A stretch of DNA of 64,000 nt. Origin: Pseudomarimonas salicorniae (GTDB lineage: Bacteria; Pseudomonadota; Gammaproteobacteria; Xanthomonadales; Xanthomonadaceae). Numbering within the stretch: the stretch's first letter is position 1; each line of letters starts with the position of its first letter. The notes under the pieces are model-generated. The model was not told the DNA's origin and searched no databases. It saw nothing but the letters and a program-made list of their open reading frames with translations. Made by a program: the position numbers and the translations under genes. Where the stretch lies: the NCBI RefSeq assembly GCF_023156535.1, contig NZ_JALNMH010000009.1, positions 124,001-188,000 of the forward strand, in the 5' to 3' direction. This document shows, in pieces, positions 13,339 to 23,700 of the stretch.

Positions 13339-13674
13339 TTCGGATCTCCAGATACGAATATAGATAGACCGTCGATCGCTGGGCGCTCGGCGGAATCGGA
13401 CTTGCGAGTGGAAGCAGCCGGGAGATCGATGCGGCGCAGGCTCGAAGGCGCTGGTCCGGCGCATCGCGGGACTGCCATGCCCGGCGGGAGGCGCTGCGGG
13501 CACGGGACTTCCTGTCGGTTCGCGCGGCCTCCAGCCACGCCGCCGGATCCCGCCATCTGGCGGAATCGGCGTCTGCATGTTCATGCAGTGCTCAGGTAAC
13601 TTAAGCCTGGTTCAGAAGCACGTCAATCGTGCGCTGCACCACAAACGGGATGGCCTTGCACCACCCCGGATGGA
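13339..13674. other. Intergenic region upstream of the second protease
   Basis: 336 bases between the start of the minus-strand protease and the stop of sufT. It should hold the protease promoter. A TATATT on the minus strand (13357-13362) lies too close to the start to act as a standard -10 with this leader. I see no gene, hairpin or repeat that I can support. Confidence 0.4.
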
Positions 13675-14238
13675 TCAGAGCATGCCGGTCTCGAGCCGCG
13701 CGGCTTCGCTCATCATGCTCTGGTTCCACGGCGGGTCGAAGACCAGCTCGACCTCGGCCTCGGAGACCGTCGGAATCAGTTCCAGCTTGCTGCGGACGTC
13801 GTCGACCAGTACCTCGCCCATGCCGCAGCCCGGCGCGGTCAGGGTCATGTCGACCTCGATCCGGCGGTCGCCGCCGGCCAGCCGCGAGACCTCGCAGCGG
13901 TAGACCAGCCCAAGGTCAACGATATTGATCGGGATCTCGGGATCGAAGCAGGAGCGTAGCTGGTGCCAGGCGAGGACCTCGACATCGTCGTCGGAGGCGC
14001 CATCGGGCAGTTCCGGCGGAGTCATCGGTTCCTTGCCGATGGCGTCGGCATCGGTGCCGGCAACGCGGAACAGGTTGCCCTCGACGAAGACGGTGAAGCT
14101 GCCGCCGAGCGCCTGGGTGATATAGCCGACCGAACCGGCCGGCAGGGTCACCTTTTCGCCCTGCGGCACCATGACGACCTCGCAGTCGCGTTCGAAGCTG
14201 ATCGGTTCGCTGGTTCGGCTGTAGCCCATGGAGTCCAT
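13675..14238 (-). CDS. sufT: Fe-S cluster assembly protein SufT (MIP18/DUF59 family)
   Basis: 187 residues from the ATG at 14238; an alternative ATG lies three codons in at 14229. The N-terminal third has the SufT-specific ERDCEVVMVPQGEKVTLPAG segment. The C-terminal DUF59/MIP18 domain contains DPEIPINIVDLGLVY and MTLTAPGCGMG, with the conserved cysteine in GCG, and ends with DPPWNQSMMS. SufT helps iron-sulfur cluster maturation in the cytosol. No other suf genes are adjacent. It is divergent from the small membrane-protein gene starting at 14300, so about 60 bases must hold both promoters. Confidence 0.9.
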   Translation of the reverse strand: MDSMGYSRTSEPISFERDCEVVMVPQGEKVTLPAGSVGYITQALGGSFTVFVEGNLFRVAGTDADAIGKEPMTPPELPDGASDDDVEVLAWHQLRSCFDPEIPINIVDLGLVYRCEVSRLAGGDRRIEVDMTLTAPGCGMGEVLVDDVRSKLELIPTVSEAEVELVFDPPWNQSMMSEAARLETGML

Positions 14239-14299
14239 CACGCTGGCGCCGACAGCCGGCGCCCGAGCCGCTATTCTAGCCGCCCCCGATGGAGCGCCC

Positions 14300-14731
14300 A
14301 TGAATTCACGCCCCACCGCCCCCGCCGCCCTCTCCACGCGGGGCTGGCTCCTGCTGCTGATCGTCACCCTTGCCATCACCGCCGGACTCTCGGCGGTGTG
14401 GGCGGGCGTGGCGGCGCTCAGCGGCAGCAACGCCAGCTGGATGGCCGTCGTCGCCGCGCTCGACTCCGCCTTGCTGCTGCGCCTGGCGGGCCACCCACCG
14501 GGCCGACGACGGGCGGCGCTGGGCGTTGTGATCACCGCGGCGACCATCGCCTGCTCGGCGATCATGGTCGCCGCGGCCAAGATCGGCATGGTGGTGGGCA
14601 TGAAGCCGATGGCCGCCCTGTCCCGGATCAGCCCCGAGATGGTGCCGCTCTGGCTGGGAGGCCAGGTGGGCTGGATGGACGCGCTGTGGGTCGCCTCAGG
14701 GATCCTCATCGCCTGGTTCAGCGCCAGGTAG
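14300..14731 (+). CDS. Small hypothetical membrane protein
   Basis: 143 residues from an ATG at 14300, preceded by GGAG at 14291-14294. A short polar N-terminus is followed by four likely membrane helices at about 14-36, 45-63, 72-96 and 121-140. There is a loop with GMKPMAALSRISPEM near residue 100. I do not recognise the family. It is divergent from sufT and followed by the composite palindromic repeat cluster, with no downstream partner gene. Confidence 0.55.
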   Translation: MNSRPTAPAALSTRGWLLLLIVTLAITAGLSAVWAGVAALSGSNASWMAVVAALDSALLLRLAGHPPGRRRAALGVVITAATIACSAIMVAAAKIGMVVGMKPMAALSRISPEMVPLWLGGQVGWMDALWVASGILIAWFSAR

Positions 14732-14764
14732 CAAGGCGGCACGAAAGCGCGTCCGAGGCGCCGA

Positions 14765-15118
14765 GAAGACGTTCATAGGGTGCGGCTGGCCGCACCGGGC
14801 GTACCGTCCGAACGCCCGTATCGGTGCGTCCAAGACGCACCCTATGGGGCTTCACCAACGCGCAGCGAAGCCCGACTGTAGGAGCGCACATGGGCGCGAC
14901 CGCGGCGTTTCGGATTCACCACAGACCGAGGCCAGAGCGCGCCTCCGCGGTCGCGCCCAAGGGCACTCCCACAGTTTGACTTCGGCAGGGCCTGCTTTGC
15001 GGCGCCAACCGGACCTGGCAACGCCGTTGCGTGTGTAGGAGCCAGCTTGCTGGCGATCGTCCGGTCCGGGGTGCCTATCGCCAGCAAGCTGGCTCCTACA
15101 GCGGGACCGGGGCGAATG
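14765..15118. repeat. Composite palindromic repeat cluster, copy 1 (C-B-A order)
   Basis: Three different palindromic units in a row. Unit C (14774-14846) begins CATAGGGTGCGGCTGG and ends with CACCCTATG. Unit B has arms at 14877-14905 and 14945-14973 (GGGCGCGACCGCGG and its complement). Unit A has perfect 24-base arms at 15033-15056 and 15077-15100 (core GGAGCCAGCTTGCTGG). The whole, including spacers, matches 55884-56250 in inverted orientation. This is a REP/BIME-like non-coding mosaic; short open frames in it are chance. Confidence 0.85.
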
Positions 15119-15149
15119 CGAACTTCGCGCCCTCTCCTGCCCCTGGGCG

Positions 15150-15617
15150 CTAGGCCGCTTCGAGGGCGTCGACCAGACGGCCTTCGATGTCCTCAAGGTC
15201 GGGGATGACCGCCTCGTCATCGCGCAGCATCACGCGCATCAGGGTGCCCTGGCGCAGCGGCGCGCTGTCGGCGCGTTCGAGAAGGGCATCCTGGGAGACC
15301 GTGGTCAGGCGCGGGAAGCCCTGGGTGATCATGCAGAAATACGGCAGGCGCGGATGGCCGGAGAGCGCCTTGAGTACGGCAACCTTGGCGCCGCGTTCGC
15401 CTTCGGTGGCGGAGAAGCCGGCCAGCCGGGCAAACGACACCATGGGGATCCGCCAGCCGCGCCAGCGGATCCGTCCAAGCAGCCAGTCCGGCGCCCCGGG
15501 AACCGGCTCGGGGTCCGAATAGGTGATGACCTCGGCGACGGTCGCGTTGGGCAGGAGCAGGCGGCCGTTGGTGACCGAGATCATGACGCCGCGGATGTCG
15601 CTGGTGGGTGTATCCAT
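15150..15617 (-). CDS. chpC: CheW-like chemosensory adaptor ChpC
   Basis: 155 residues; the start at ATG 15617 fits the expected CheW-domain boundary, and the open frame beyond it is not conserved-looking. A single CheW domain has the characteristic LLPNATVAEVI, PDWLLGRIRWRGWRIPMVSF and the acidic C-terminal DLEDIEGRL. ChpC is a second adaptor of the Pil-Chp pathway in Pseudomonas, thought to connect additional receptors to the ChpA kinase at the inner membrane. It is last in the operon, 58 bases after chpB. A repeat cluster lies immediately downstream and may help end or stabilise the transcript. Confidence 0.85.
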   Translation of the reverse strand: MDTPTSDIRGVMISVTNGRLLLPNATVAEVITYSDPEPVPGAPDWLLGRIRWRGWRIPMVSFARLAGFSATEGERGAKVAVLKALSGHPRLPYFCMITQGFPRLTTVSQDALLERADSAPLRQGTLMRVMLRDDEAVIPDLEDIEGRLVDALEAA

Positions 15618-15675
15618 GGTCTGGGCGGGTTCCTCGTGGGCCGTCGCGGGGCGGTGGTGGGGGTCGGTTGCCGGC

Positions 15676-17772
15676 TCAGCCGCGCCCGTAACGGGCGACC
15701 AGCTTCTCGCCGAGTTCGCGCGGGCTGGCGACGGTCTCGAGCAGGCCGCGGGCACGGGCGCCGTCGATCATCGAGCTGACCACGCAGCTGTCCGGATCCT
15801 GTCCCCAGACTTCGCCGCCCATGGCAGTGACGTGGCTGGCGCCGTCGACTGCATCGCCGGCCATGCCGCTGAAGATGATCGCCAGGGTGTCGCGCCCGAA
15901 CTCGTCGGCGATGGCGCGGAAGGCGTCATTGATGCAGGGCTTGTAGCGCGGCGGCTCGGGATAGTCGGAGCGCTCGATGCTGCCGTCGCGGCGGATCGTG
16001 TAGCGACCGTCCGAGGGCAGGATGAGCACTTCGCCCATTCGCGCGGGGGACGGGTCCTCCCCGGCCACGCGGACGTTGAGCGCCGAGGCCTTCTGCAGCT
16101 GCTGGGCGAGGCGACCGAAGAATCCATTGTCGAGATGCTGGACCAGGACCAGCAGGGCCGGGAATCCGGCCGGAATCGCGCCGAGGAAGCTGCGCAGGGC
16201 ATCGGGGCCGCCGATCGAGGCGCCGAGCACGACCACCCGGCGGATCTGGCCTTCGACGGCCGCCGAATCGGGCGTCGTCGCCGGCGACTCGCCGGGCATC
16301 GGCTCGAGACTGAGCCCGATCGAATCGAAGTCGAAGCTCGCGCCGGACTTGGGCGCCGCCTCGCCAGCCGGCGCCGACGGATCGGCATCGATGTCCAGCA
16401 GGCTGAGCTCGCCGAACCCGCCGGAGGCGGCAGCAGCCGGTGCCGCCGGCGACGCAGGCTCAACGGATTCTTCTCCGGACCCGAGCTGAGCGGTGGGGGA
16501 TTCCCCCGGCTCGGGCAGTTCGAAGTCGATATCGAAGCCGGCATCCTCAATCGCGCCGGACGCCGGTCCGGATCCGGTGACCTCCTCGTCCCCGCCATCG
16601 CCGCCGGACAATGCATCCAGCTGCGCCGCCAGGGCGGCGACGTCTTCATCAAGACTGAGGTCGACCTCCTCATCGGTCTCGCGCGGCAGCGGCGCGGGCG
16701 GGGCATCGGCGTCGAAGCCCTGCAGCAGCGCCTCGAAGTCCTCGCCTTCCAGCCGGGGCTCGCCCTCGTCCTGGTCGACGTAGGCACTGCTGGCCGGGGC
16801 GACGTCCACAGCGTCCGGCTCCTCGTTCAAGGCCTCCAGTCCGGCCTCGATATCGGCGAGGTCGATGACCACCGTGGGGTCGTCGCTGCCGCGCCGCGGG
16901 GCAAGCGGTTCGTCGCCCTGTGCATCATCGCCCTTGATGGAGAGCTCCGCGTGAAGTTCGTCGCGGGAAAGCACGACGGTGGGCTCGTCCGGCCCCAGCC
17001 GTCGGCCGGTCGCTTCGAGCTCGTCATGCGGTACCAGCTCGAAGTCGTCTATCTCAAGCACCTCGTTTGGATCGAGGTACTGCTCGGACGCGGTCTGCGG
17101 CACGGGGCGCTCGAGCGACACGCCGGAAAGCTCGAAGTCCGTGTCGTCCTCTGCCGCTTCGCGCTCAAGTTCGATCGTGATCAGGGGCTCATGCTCGACC
17201 TGCTCGGGCTCGGAGGTTTCGAGCTCCACCCGCGGAACATCCTCGTCAACCAGCTGCCGGCTGGCCGGCACCACTTCGCCGCTGAGCCGGGCTTCCTCGG
17301 CGATGTCGTTGAAGGCCCCACTCTGGTCGTCGGCCTCGGCGTCCGGCGCCCGACCGCGGGGCTGCGGCTGCAGGTCTCGCAGCGGAAGGGACTCCGACCC
17401 GGGCGGCGGCGGCGGCGTGGCGTCGCTGCAGCGCAGCACCTTGGCCACCAGGTGCCTCGCCCAGCGGGCAAGGTCCCAGCCGGAGAGCTTCTGGGTGACC
17501 TCGGACTCGTTGAAGATGACCTGCACCGCGGGGTCGTCGAACAGCGCGTCGAGATGATCGATGGCGTCCTCGAGCCCTGCGTCCAGGTTGACGATGAGGG
17601 TGCCTGCGTCGAGCCCGCGCAGCGCCTCGGTGTCGACCTCGCGAGGATCGCCCTCGTGGACGATCTCGGCGCCGACCTCGCTCAGGGCAGCGCGAAGCTG
17701 GGCCCGGACCTCGTCATCGCGGCCCAGCAGGGCGACCCGCTCCGGCGCCGCGCTGTCAACCTGCGCCGCCAC
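15676..17772 (-). CDS. chpB: Protein-glutamate methylesterase ChpB with long acidic linker
   Basis: 698 residues from a GTG at 17772 that overlaps the end of chpA by 17 bases. Residues 10-112 look like a degenerate receiver; Asp64 in VNLDAG is the only candidate phosphoacceptor. Residues about 118-505 are a low-complexity linker rich in Glu, Asp, Ala, Ser and Pro. The C-terminal CheB domain has the catalytic residues Ser519 (GASIGG), His546 (VQHLDNG) and Asp640 (GMAGDA). CheB enzymes remove methyl groups from receptor glutamates, here presumably PilJ, opposing PilK. Pseudomonas ChpB is about half this length, so the linker is a lineage expansion. The downstream gene is chpC. Confidence 0.88.
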   Translation of the reverse strand: MAAQVDSAAPERVALLGRDDEVRAQLRAALSEVGAEIVHEGDPREVDTEALRGLDAGTLIVNLDAGLEDAIDHLDALFDDPAVQVIFNESEVTQKLSGWDLARWARHLVAKVLRCSDATPPPPPGSESLPLRDLQPQPRGRAPDAEADDQSGAFNDIAEEARLSGEVVPASRQLVDEDVPRVELETSEPEQVEHEPLITIELEREAAEDDTDFELSGVSLERPVPQTASEQYLDPNEVLEIDDFELVPHDELEATGRRLGPDEPTVVLSRDELHAELSIKGDDAQGDEPLAPRRGSDDPTVVIDLADIEAGLEALNEEPDAVDVAPASSAYVDQDEGEPRLEGEDFEALLQGFDADAPPAPLPRETDEEVDLSLDEDVAALAAQLDALSGGDGGDEEVTGSGPASGAIEDAGFDIDFELPEPGESPTAQLGSGEESVEPASPAAPAAAASGGFGELSLLDIDADPSAPAGEAAPKSGASFDFDSIGLSLEPMPGESPATTPDSAAVEGQIRRVVVLGASIGGPDALRSFLGAIPAGFPALLVLVQHLDNGFFGRLAQQLQKASALNVRVAGEDPSPARMGEVLILPSDGRYTIRRDGSIERSDYPEPPRYKPCINDAFRAIADEFGRDTLAIIFSGMAGDAVDGASHVTAMGGEVWGQDPDSCVVSSMIDGARARGLLETVASPRELGEKLVARYGRG

Positions 17773-20700
17773 GGCCCACCTTCAGCAGTTCCTGCACGTT
17801 GCGCATCAGCTCGGCCTCCTGGTAGGGCTTGCCGAGGTAGCGGTCGACGCCGATCTCGAACGCGCGCTGGCGATGCTTCTCGCCGGTGCGCGAGGTGATC
17901 ATGATGATCGGTACGCCGCGCAGGCGGACATCGTTGCGCATGTGGGTGGCCAGCTCGTAGCCGTCCATGCGCGGCATTTCGATGTCGAGCAGCATGGCGT
18001 CCGGGACGCGCTCCTGCATCTTCTCGATCGCGTCGACGCCGTCCTTTGCTGTGAGCACCTCGTAGCCGGCGCGCTCCAGCACGCGCGAGGACACCTTGCG
18101 CATGGTGATCGAGTCGTCGACGACCATGACCAGGGGAATCTTGCGCGCCTCGACCGGCACACCCTGCGCCGGCGCCTCTCCCACCGCATGCAGGGCCGCG
18201 GCCCGGCGAACCAGCGGCGCAACGTCAAGGATGATCACCACCGAGCCGTCACCCATCACCGTGGCACCGAAGATGCCCGGAATGGAGTTGACCTGCGGGC
18301 CGGTGGGCTTGACCACGATCTCGCGGCTGCCGATGACCTGATCGATGGAGATCGCCGCGCGCAGATCGCCCGAACGGGCGAGCAGCAGCGGCACCTGAAG
18401 CGACTCGCTGGCCTTGACCTGGCCATGGCCAAGCAGCAGCCCGAGATCGTGGATCGAGTAGCGCTCGCCGGCATACTCGAAACTGGCGTCGCCTTCGGCG
18501 AGCTTTGCCTCGAGCACGTCCGGGGCGATGCGCGCCACGCCCTGCACCGAAGTGATCGGGATCGCGTAGGAGGTCTCGCCGAGCTTGACGAAGACGGCCT
18601 GGGTGACGGCGAGCGTGAACGGCAGGCGGACCACGAACTCGGTGCCCTTGCCGAATTCGGACTCGATGTACAGCGAGCCGCCCAGCTGCTTGATCTCGCT
18701 GTGGACCACGTCCATGCCGACGCCGCGGCCAGCGATCTTGCTGACCGACTGCGCGGTGGAGAAGCCCGACTCGAGCACGAAGCCGAACAGCTCGCGATCG
18801 GACAGCTGGGCGTCCGGATCGAGCAGTCCGCGCTCGATCGCCTTGCGGCGGATCGCGTCACGGTCCATGCCACTGCCGTCGTCTGAGACCCGGATGACGA
18901 CTTCCGAGGCTTCGCGGGAGACATGGATGCGGACCGTGCCCTCGGCCGGCTTGCCCGCGGCTTCGCGGGTATCGGGCGACTCAAGACCATGTGCCAGCGC
19001 GTTGCGCAGCATGTGCTCTAGCGGCGCGGTCATGCGATCAAGGACGTTGCGGTCCATTTCGCCCTGCGCACCTTCCACCTTGAGCTGGGCCTTCTTGCCC
19101 AGCTCGCTGGCGGTTTGGCGCAGGATCCTGCGCAGCCGCGGGACCAGTGCATCGAAGGGCACCATGCGCGTGCGCATCAGCCCTTCCTGCAGCTCGGAGC
19201 TGACCCGCGACTGCTGCAGCAGCAGCGTTTCGTACTGCCTGGTCAGATCGTCCAGGGTGCCCTGCAGGTTGGTCAGGTCGGCAGCCGACTCGGCCAGGGC
19301 GCGCGAGAGCTGCTGCAGGGTGGAGAAGCGATCCAGCTCGAGCGGATCGAAGTTCGCCGCCTCGCCCTCGTCCTGCTCGCGCTGGTAGCGGGCGATGATC
19401 TGCGCCTCGGTCTCGATCTCCAGGCGACGCAGCTGTTCGCGCAAACGATTGGTGGTGGCGTCCATCTCCACCAGACCGCCGCGGAAGGCACCGACCTGCT
19501 GTTCCAGGCGGGCGCGGTAGATGGCGACCTCGCCGGCGTAATTGACCAGGCGGTCGAGCAGGTCGGCGCGGATGCGGATCTGCTCCTGCGGGGCGCGGGT
19601 GATCGACTCGTCTTCGTCCAGGGCGGTATCGAGCGCGGTCGGCTTGGCCACGCTGGCCAGCTCGGCCGGACGGGCCGCTGCCGGCGCGGGGGACTTCGGT
19701 GCCGCATCGACCTCGACCTCGGCCTCGGCGTCCGCGAACTCGAGCTGCTCGCCGCGGACCAGGGCCTCGACGTAGCCGAGCAGGGTCGTCGGCATGGCCA
19801 GCGCCTTGCGCTCGCCAATGCGGGTGACCATGCCGTGCAGGCGGTCGAACACCCGCTCGAGCACTTCCATGCCGGCGCCACCCAGGTCACGGCGACCGTC
19901 GGCCACCGCTTCGAGCAGCGATTCGGCGGCGTGGCCGAGGTCACCGATCGGCACCAGGCCGGCCATGCGTGCGCCGCCCTTCAGTGTGTGCAGGTCGCGC
20001 TGCAGTCCGACCACCAACTCACGGTCGGTCGGGTTCTCGCGCAGGCGGGCCAGCATTCCGTCGCTGTGGTCGAGGATGTCGACACCTTCCTCAAGGAAGA
20101 TGTCCAGCAGCTCCTCATCCATGTCCGGCAGCTGCAGCGGACCGTCCGGATCGGGGTCGGCGTTCGCCAGCGCCGCGGCCAGACCGCTGGCAGCCACCGC
20201 TGCCGCGCGCGAATCGGCTTCGGCTTCGGTCTCGGCTTCGGTCTCGGCTTCGGTCTCGGCTTCGGTCTCGGCTTCGGTCTCGGCTTCCGTCTCGGCTTCG
20301 GTCTCGGCTTCGGTCTCGGCTTCGGTCTCGGCTTCCGTCTCGGCTTCGGTCTCGGCTTCGGTCTCGGCTTCGGTCTCGGCTTCGGTCTCGGCTTCGGTCT
20401 CGGCTTCCGTCTCGGCTTCGGTCTCGGCTGACTCCTCGACGAGCTCCTCGGATTCCGGTTCTGCCTCGATCACCGGTTCGACCGCCTCGACGGAATCGCT
20501 GCCGGGCTGGTCGTCGGCGATGGCCACGGCCTCATCCGGAACCTCGGCAACTTCCACCGCCTCCGGCTCGACCGCTTCGGCCTCGGCCTCTGTGGTCCCA
20601 CCCTCGGCCACGTCGGTCGGCGCTTCCAGTTCGATCCCTTCCGAAGACTCCAGTTCGATGGCCTCGACTTCCACGGCCTCGTCGGCTTCGGGCTCGAAGG

Positions 20701-23700
20701 ACTCCGCAGGAGAGTCGTCGGCCTCGACGGCAATGCTCTCGATCTCGCCACTGTCGAAAGGTGCGCCGGCCAGCGCAGCCTCGATGGCGGCTTCGTCCAT
20801 TTCGCCAAGCCCCGGCTCGGTCCCTTCGGCGACCTCCGCCTCCCCGGCCTCGGCCTCGGCCGGCGCATCGGAAAGCAGCAGGGCGACCAGGGCCGCATCG
20901 TCTTCTGCGGCGGGCAGCGGCTCGGACGGCGTGTCGGCACCGGACTCGGCTTCTGCCCGAGTCTCGGCCTCCGCTTCGCTCTCGGACGCGAAGTCGTCTT
21001 CGATGATGTCGAATCCGGCTTCGGTCGGGCGATCTCCGTCCTCTCCGGCTTCCCCGGCCCGGGCTTCGGGCATCAGGTCGTCGAAGCTCAGGGACTCGCT
21101 ATCCAGGGTGTCGTCAGCAGCGTCCGCCTCGGTCAGCGCTTGGGCGCCGTCTTCCGGGACTTCGTCCAACGCGATGAGGCCGTCGTCCGGGTCGGCCAGC
21201 TCGATCTCCTCGGGCCGCGCTTCTGCGCTTTCCAGCGCCTGCTGCGCGATTCCAGCGCCCAGGGCAGCTTCGGAATCGGCCTCGGCGGCGTCCTCGGCGG
21301 CGGCGTCATCTTGCGCCGCTGCCTCGGCTTCCGCGGGGTGCTGATCGGCCTCGGCCATGACCGGGGCCTCGTCCAGGGACTCGGCTTCGGCCGCGACCTC
21401 GGTGGCGGCTTCGTCCTCCTCCGCGGCCAGCTCGTCCATCTCGGTGTGCAGCGGCAGCAGCGGGCCGCTCGGCTCGGGCAGGGTGTCGCGCAACGCCGCA
21501 AGGCGCTCGGCCAACGGGTGGAAAGCGGGAGCGAACGGGGGCTCCTGCTCGAGCGAGCGCATCAACTTGCGGATGGCTTCCGCGGCCTCGCCCATCAGGG
21601 TCACGCCTTCTGCGGTCGGCGCGGCGCGCTGGGCGATCAGGCGCTTGATGTAGCCCTCGAGCGGGCTGACCACCTCGGTGATGTGCGGCACTTCGGTCAT
21701 CGCGAAGGCGCCGCTCATGGTGTGCACGGCGCGCAGCAGCGGGTCGCTGACCATCTGCGGCTGTTCGCTGCTGGCCGAGACGTACTCGTCCACGGTCTCG
21801 AGATGACCGGCCACCTCTGCCTTCAGGATGTCGAACAGTACGGCGTCGATGGCGAACACCGAGCCATCGCGCGCCGCGTCTTCGCCCATCGCCAGCGTCT
21901 CGTCGGCTGCCAGCGCGGCATCCAGTTCCGCCTCGTCTCCGACCAGATCCATGGACTCGATATCGATCGGCTCGATGTCCTCGTCCGCGGACGGCGCTTC
22001 GGCCAGCTCGTCCTCGAGCCCGGCCAGCTCGCGCTCCAGCTCCTCGCCCAGATCGTCGAGGCTGCCGGATGGCACTTCGGCTTCGCCTTCGATCGCGGCA
22101 AGCGTGTCTTCGTCGACCAGGTCGGAGACATCGATGGTTTCTTCAGGCAGGGTCTCGTCCTCGACGCCAGCCTCGATCTGGTCAGGGGCGGCTTCCTCGA
22201 CCGCCTCGGCATGCTCGTCGAGCTCCTGCAGGGCCTCCTCGATGGATTCCGAAGGCGTCTCGGCGAGCAGAGCCCCCTCGCCCTGCGGCGCTTCCTCGGC
22301 GTGCCCACTTTCCGTCGTCGGCTCGACCGGCGCGGCCCCCTGCTCGGCGACTTCGGTCGGGGCGGATTCCTCGAAGCGAGAAGCCTCGCGGACCTGCTGC
22401 GGGCTGAGCAACTCGCCCGCGGCGATACGGTCGGCGGCCTGCTTGATGCCCTCCAGGTTGCTGCTGATGCGGCCCTCGCCCTTCAGGGCTTCGAGCAGGC
22501 CCGGCAGCGCCTCGTGGGCAGCGCCGATGATGGCCACCACGCCTGCGTCCGGGCGGATGGTCTGATCGAGCACGCGGTTGAGCATGTTCTCGATCTTCCA
22601 GCTGAACTCGCCGAGGGTCAGCGCGCCGACCAGGCGTCCGCTCCCCTTGAGGGTGTGGAACACGCGTCGGATCGGCTTGAGCAGCTCGGCGGACTCGGGA
22701 TTGGCTTTCCACGCCGGGAACAGCTCGCCGAGGTTGTTGATCTCCTCCTGAACCTCCTCGATGAAGACCTCTCGGATCTCCTCGTCGATATCCTCGCCGG
22801 CGATATCGAACCCTTCAACCGGCGCCTGCGCCGCTGCTGCGGCCGGGACCGGCGCAGGTGGAGCAGCGGGAGAAGCCTCGATCGGGGGCGCGGGCTCGGC
22901 AGCATCGGACTCAGCAGTCTCCGGCCCGGGCTCTGTACCCACTTCGGGGCTTGCCGCGGCATCCGCGCCGCTGGCTTCCGGCTCGGCGGCCAGCGCGGGT
23001 GCTTCGCGCGGCGGCTCGACCACGCTCTCCAGTTCGGCGTCGCGCGCTGCCACCGGCACACCGTCCGCAACACCCTCCAGGGCGCTGTCCGGAATCGGCC
23101 AGTATCCCAGCGCTTCGAGGCGCTGACGGGCGACATCGAGGATCTTCTCGCGCCCGGCGCGATGCTCGCGCAGCGCCTCGAGGTAGTACTCGAGGCTGGC
23201 CAGGGCGTCGGCCAGGGTGTCCAGCTGCTGGCCGTTGGGCACGCGGTGCCGGGTCAGCAGCTCGACCTCGGTGAAGCGTGCGATGGCGGTCAGATAGCGC
23301 GGCGGCTCGTCCAGCTCGAGGATACGCAGCGCGCCGCCGACCTCGCCGAGCAGGCGCGGCACATCCTGCAGCTGGGTGTGGTCCCAGCTGCTCTCCACAA
23401 AGGCCACGAAGCACTGCTTGGCCTGGGCGAAATTGGCCTGTGCCTCCTTGACCAGTGCATCGAGCACCTTGCGAGAGTCGGCCTGGGCGGCGTCGCGGAT
23501 GCCGCCGCCGCTGCCGAGGTGCTGGACCTGGTCGTCCAGCGAGGATTCGACGTAGAGCAGGGCGCCGGCGATGTCGAGCAGGGTCGACTCATCGGCCGGT
23601 CGCTTGCCCTGGGCAACCTCCTCGACCGCCTGGCGCTGTTCGAGCACCACGCCCCGGGGAACCCCGAGGCCAAGCATGCCGAGGGTGTCGGCAACCCGGC

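Noticed and set aside
14844-15038. Short open frames in the repeat cluster
   Set aside because: They are made by the palindromes themselves and recur with every copy of the repeat on either strand.
19115-20431. Plus-strand open frame with GFGLGFGL repeats
   Set aside because: The repeat is the opposite strand of the ETEA array in chpA, not a real Gly/Phe-rich protein.
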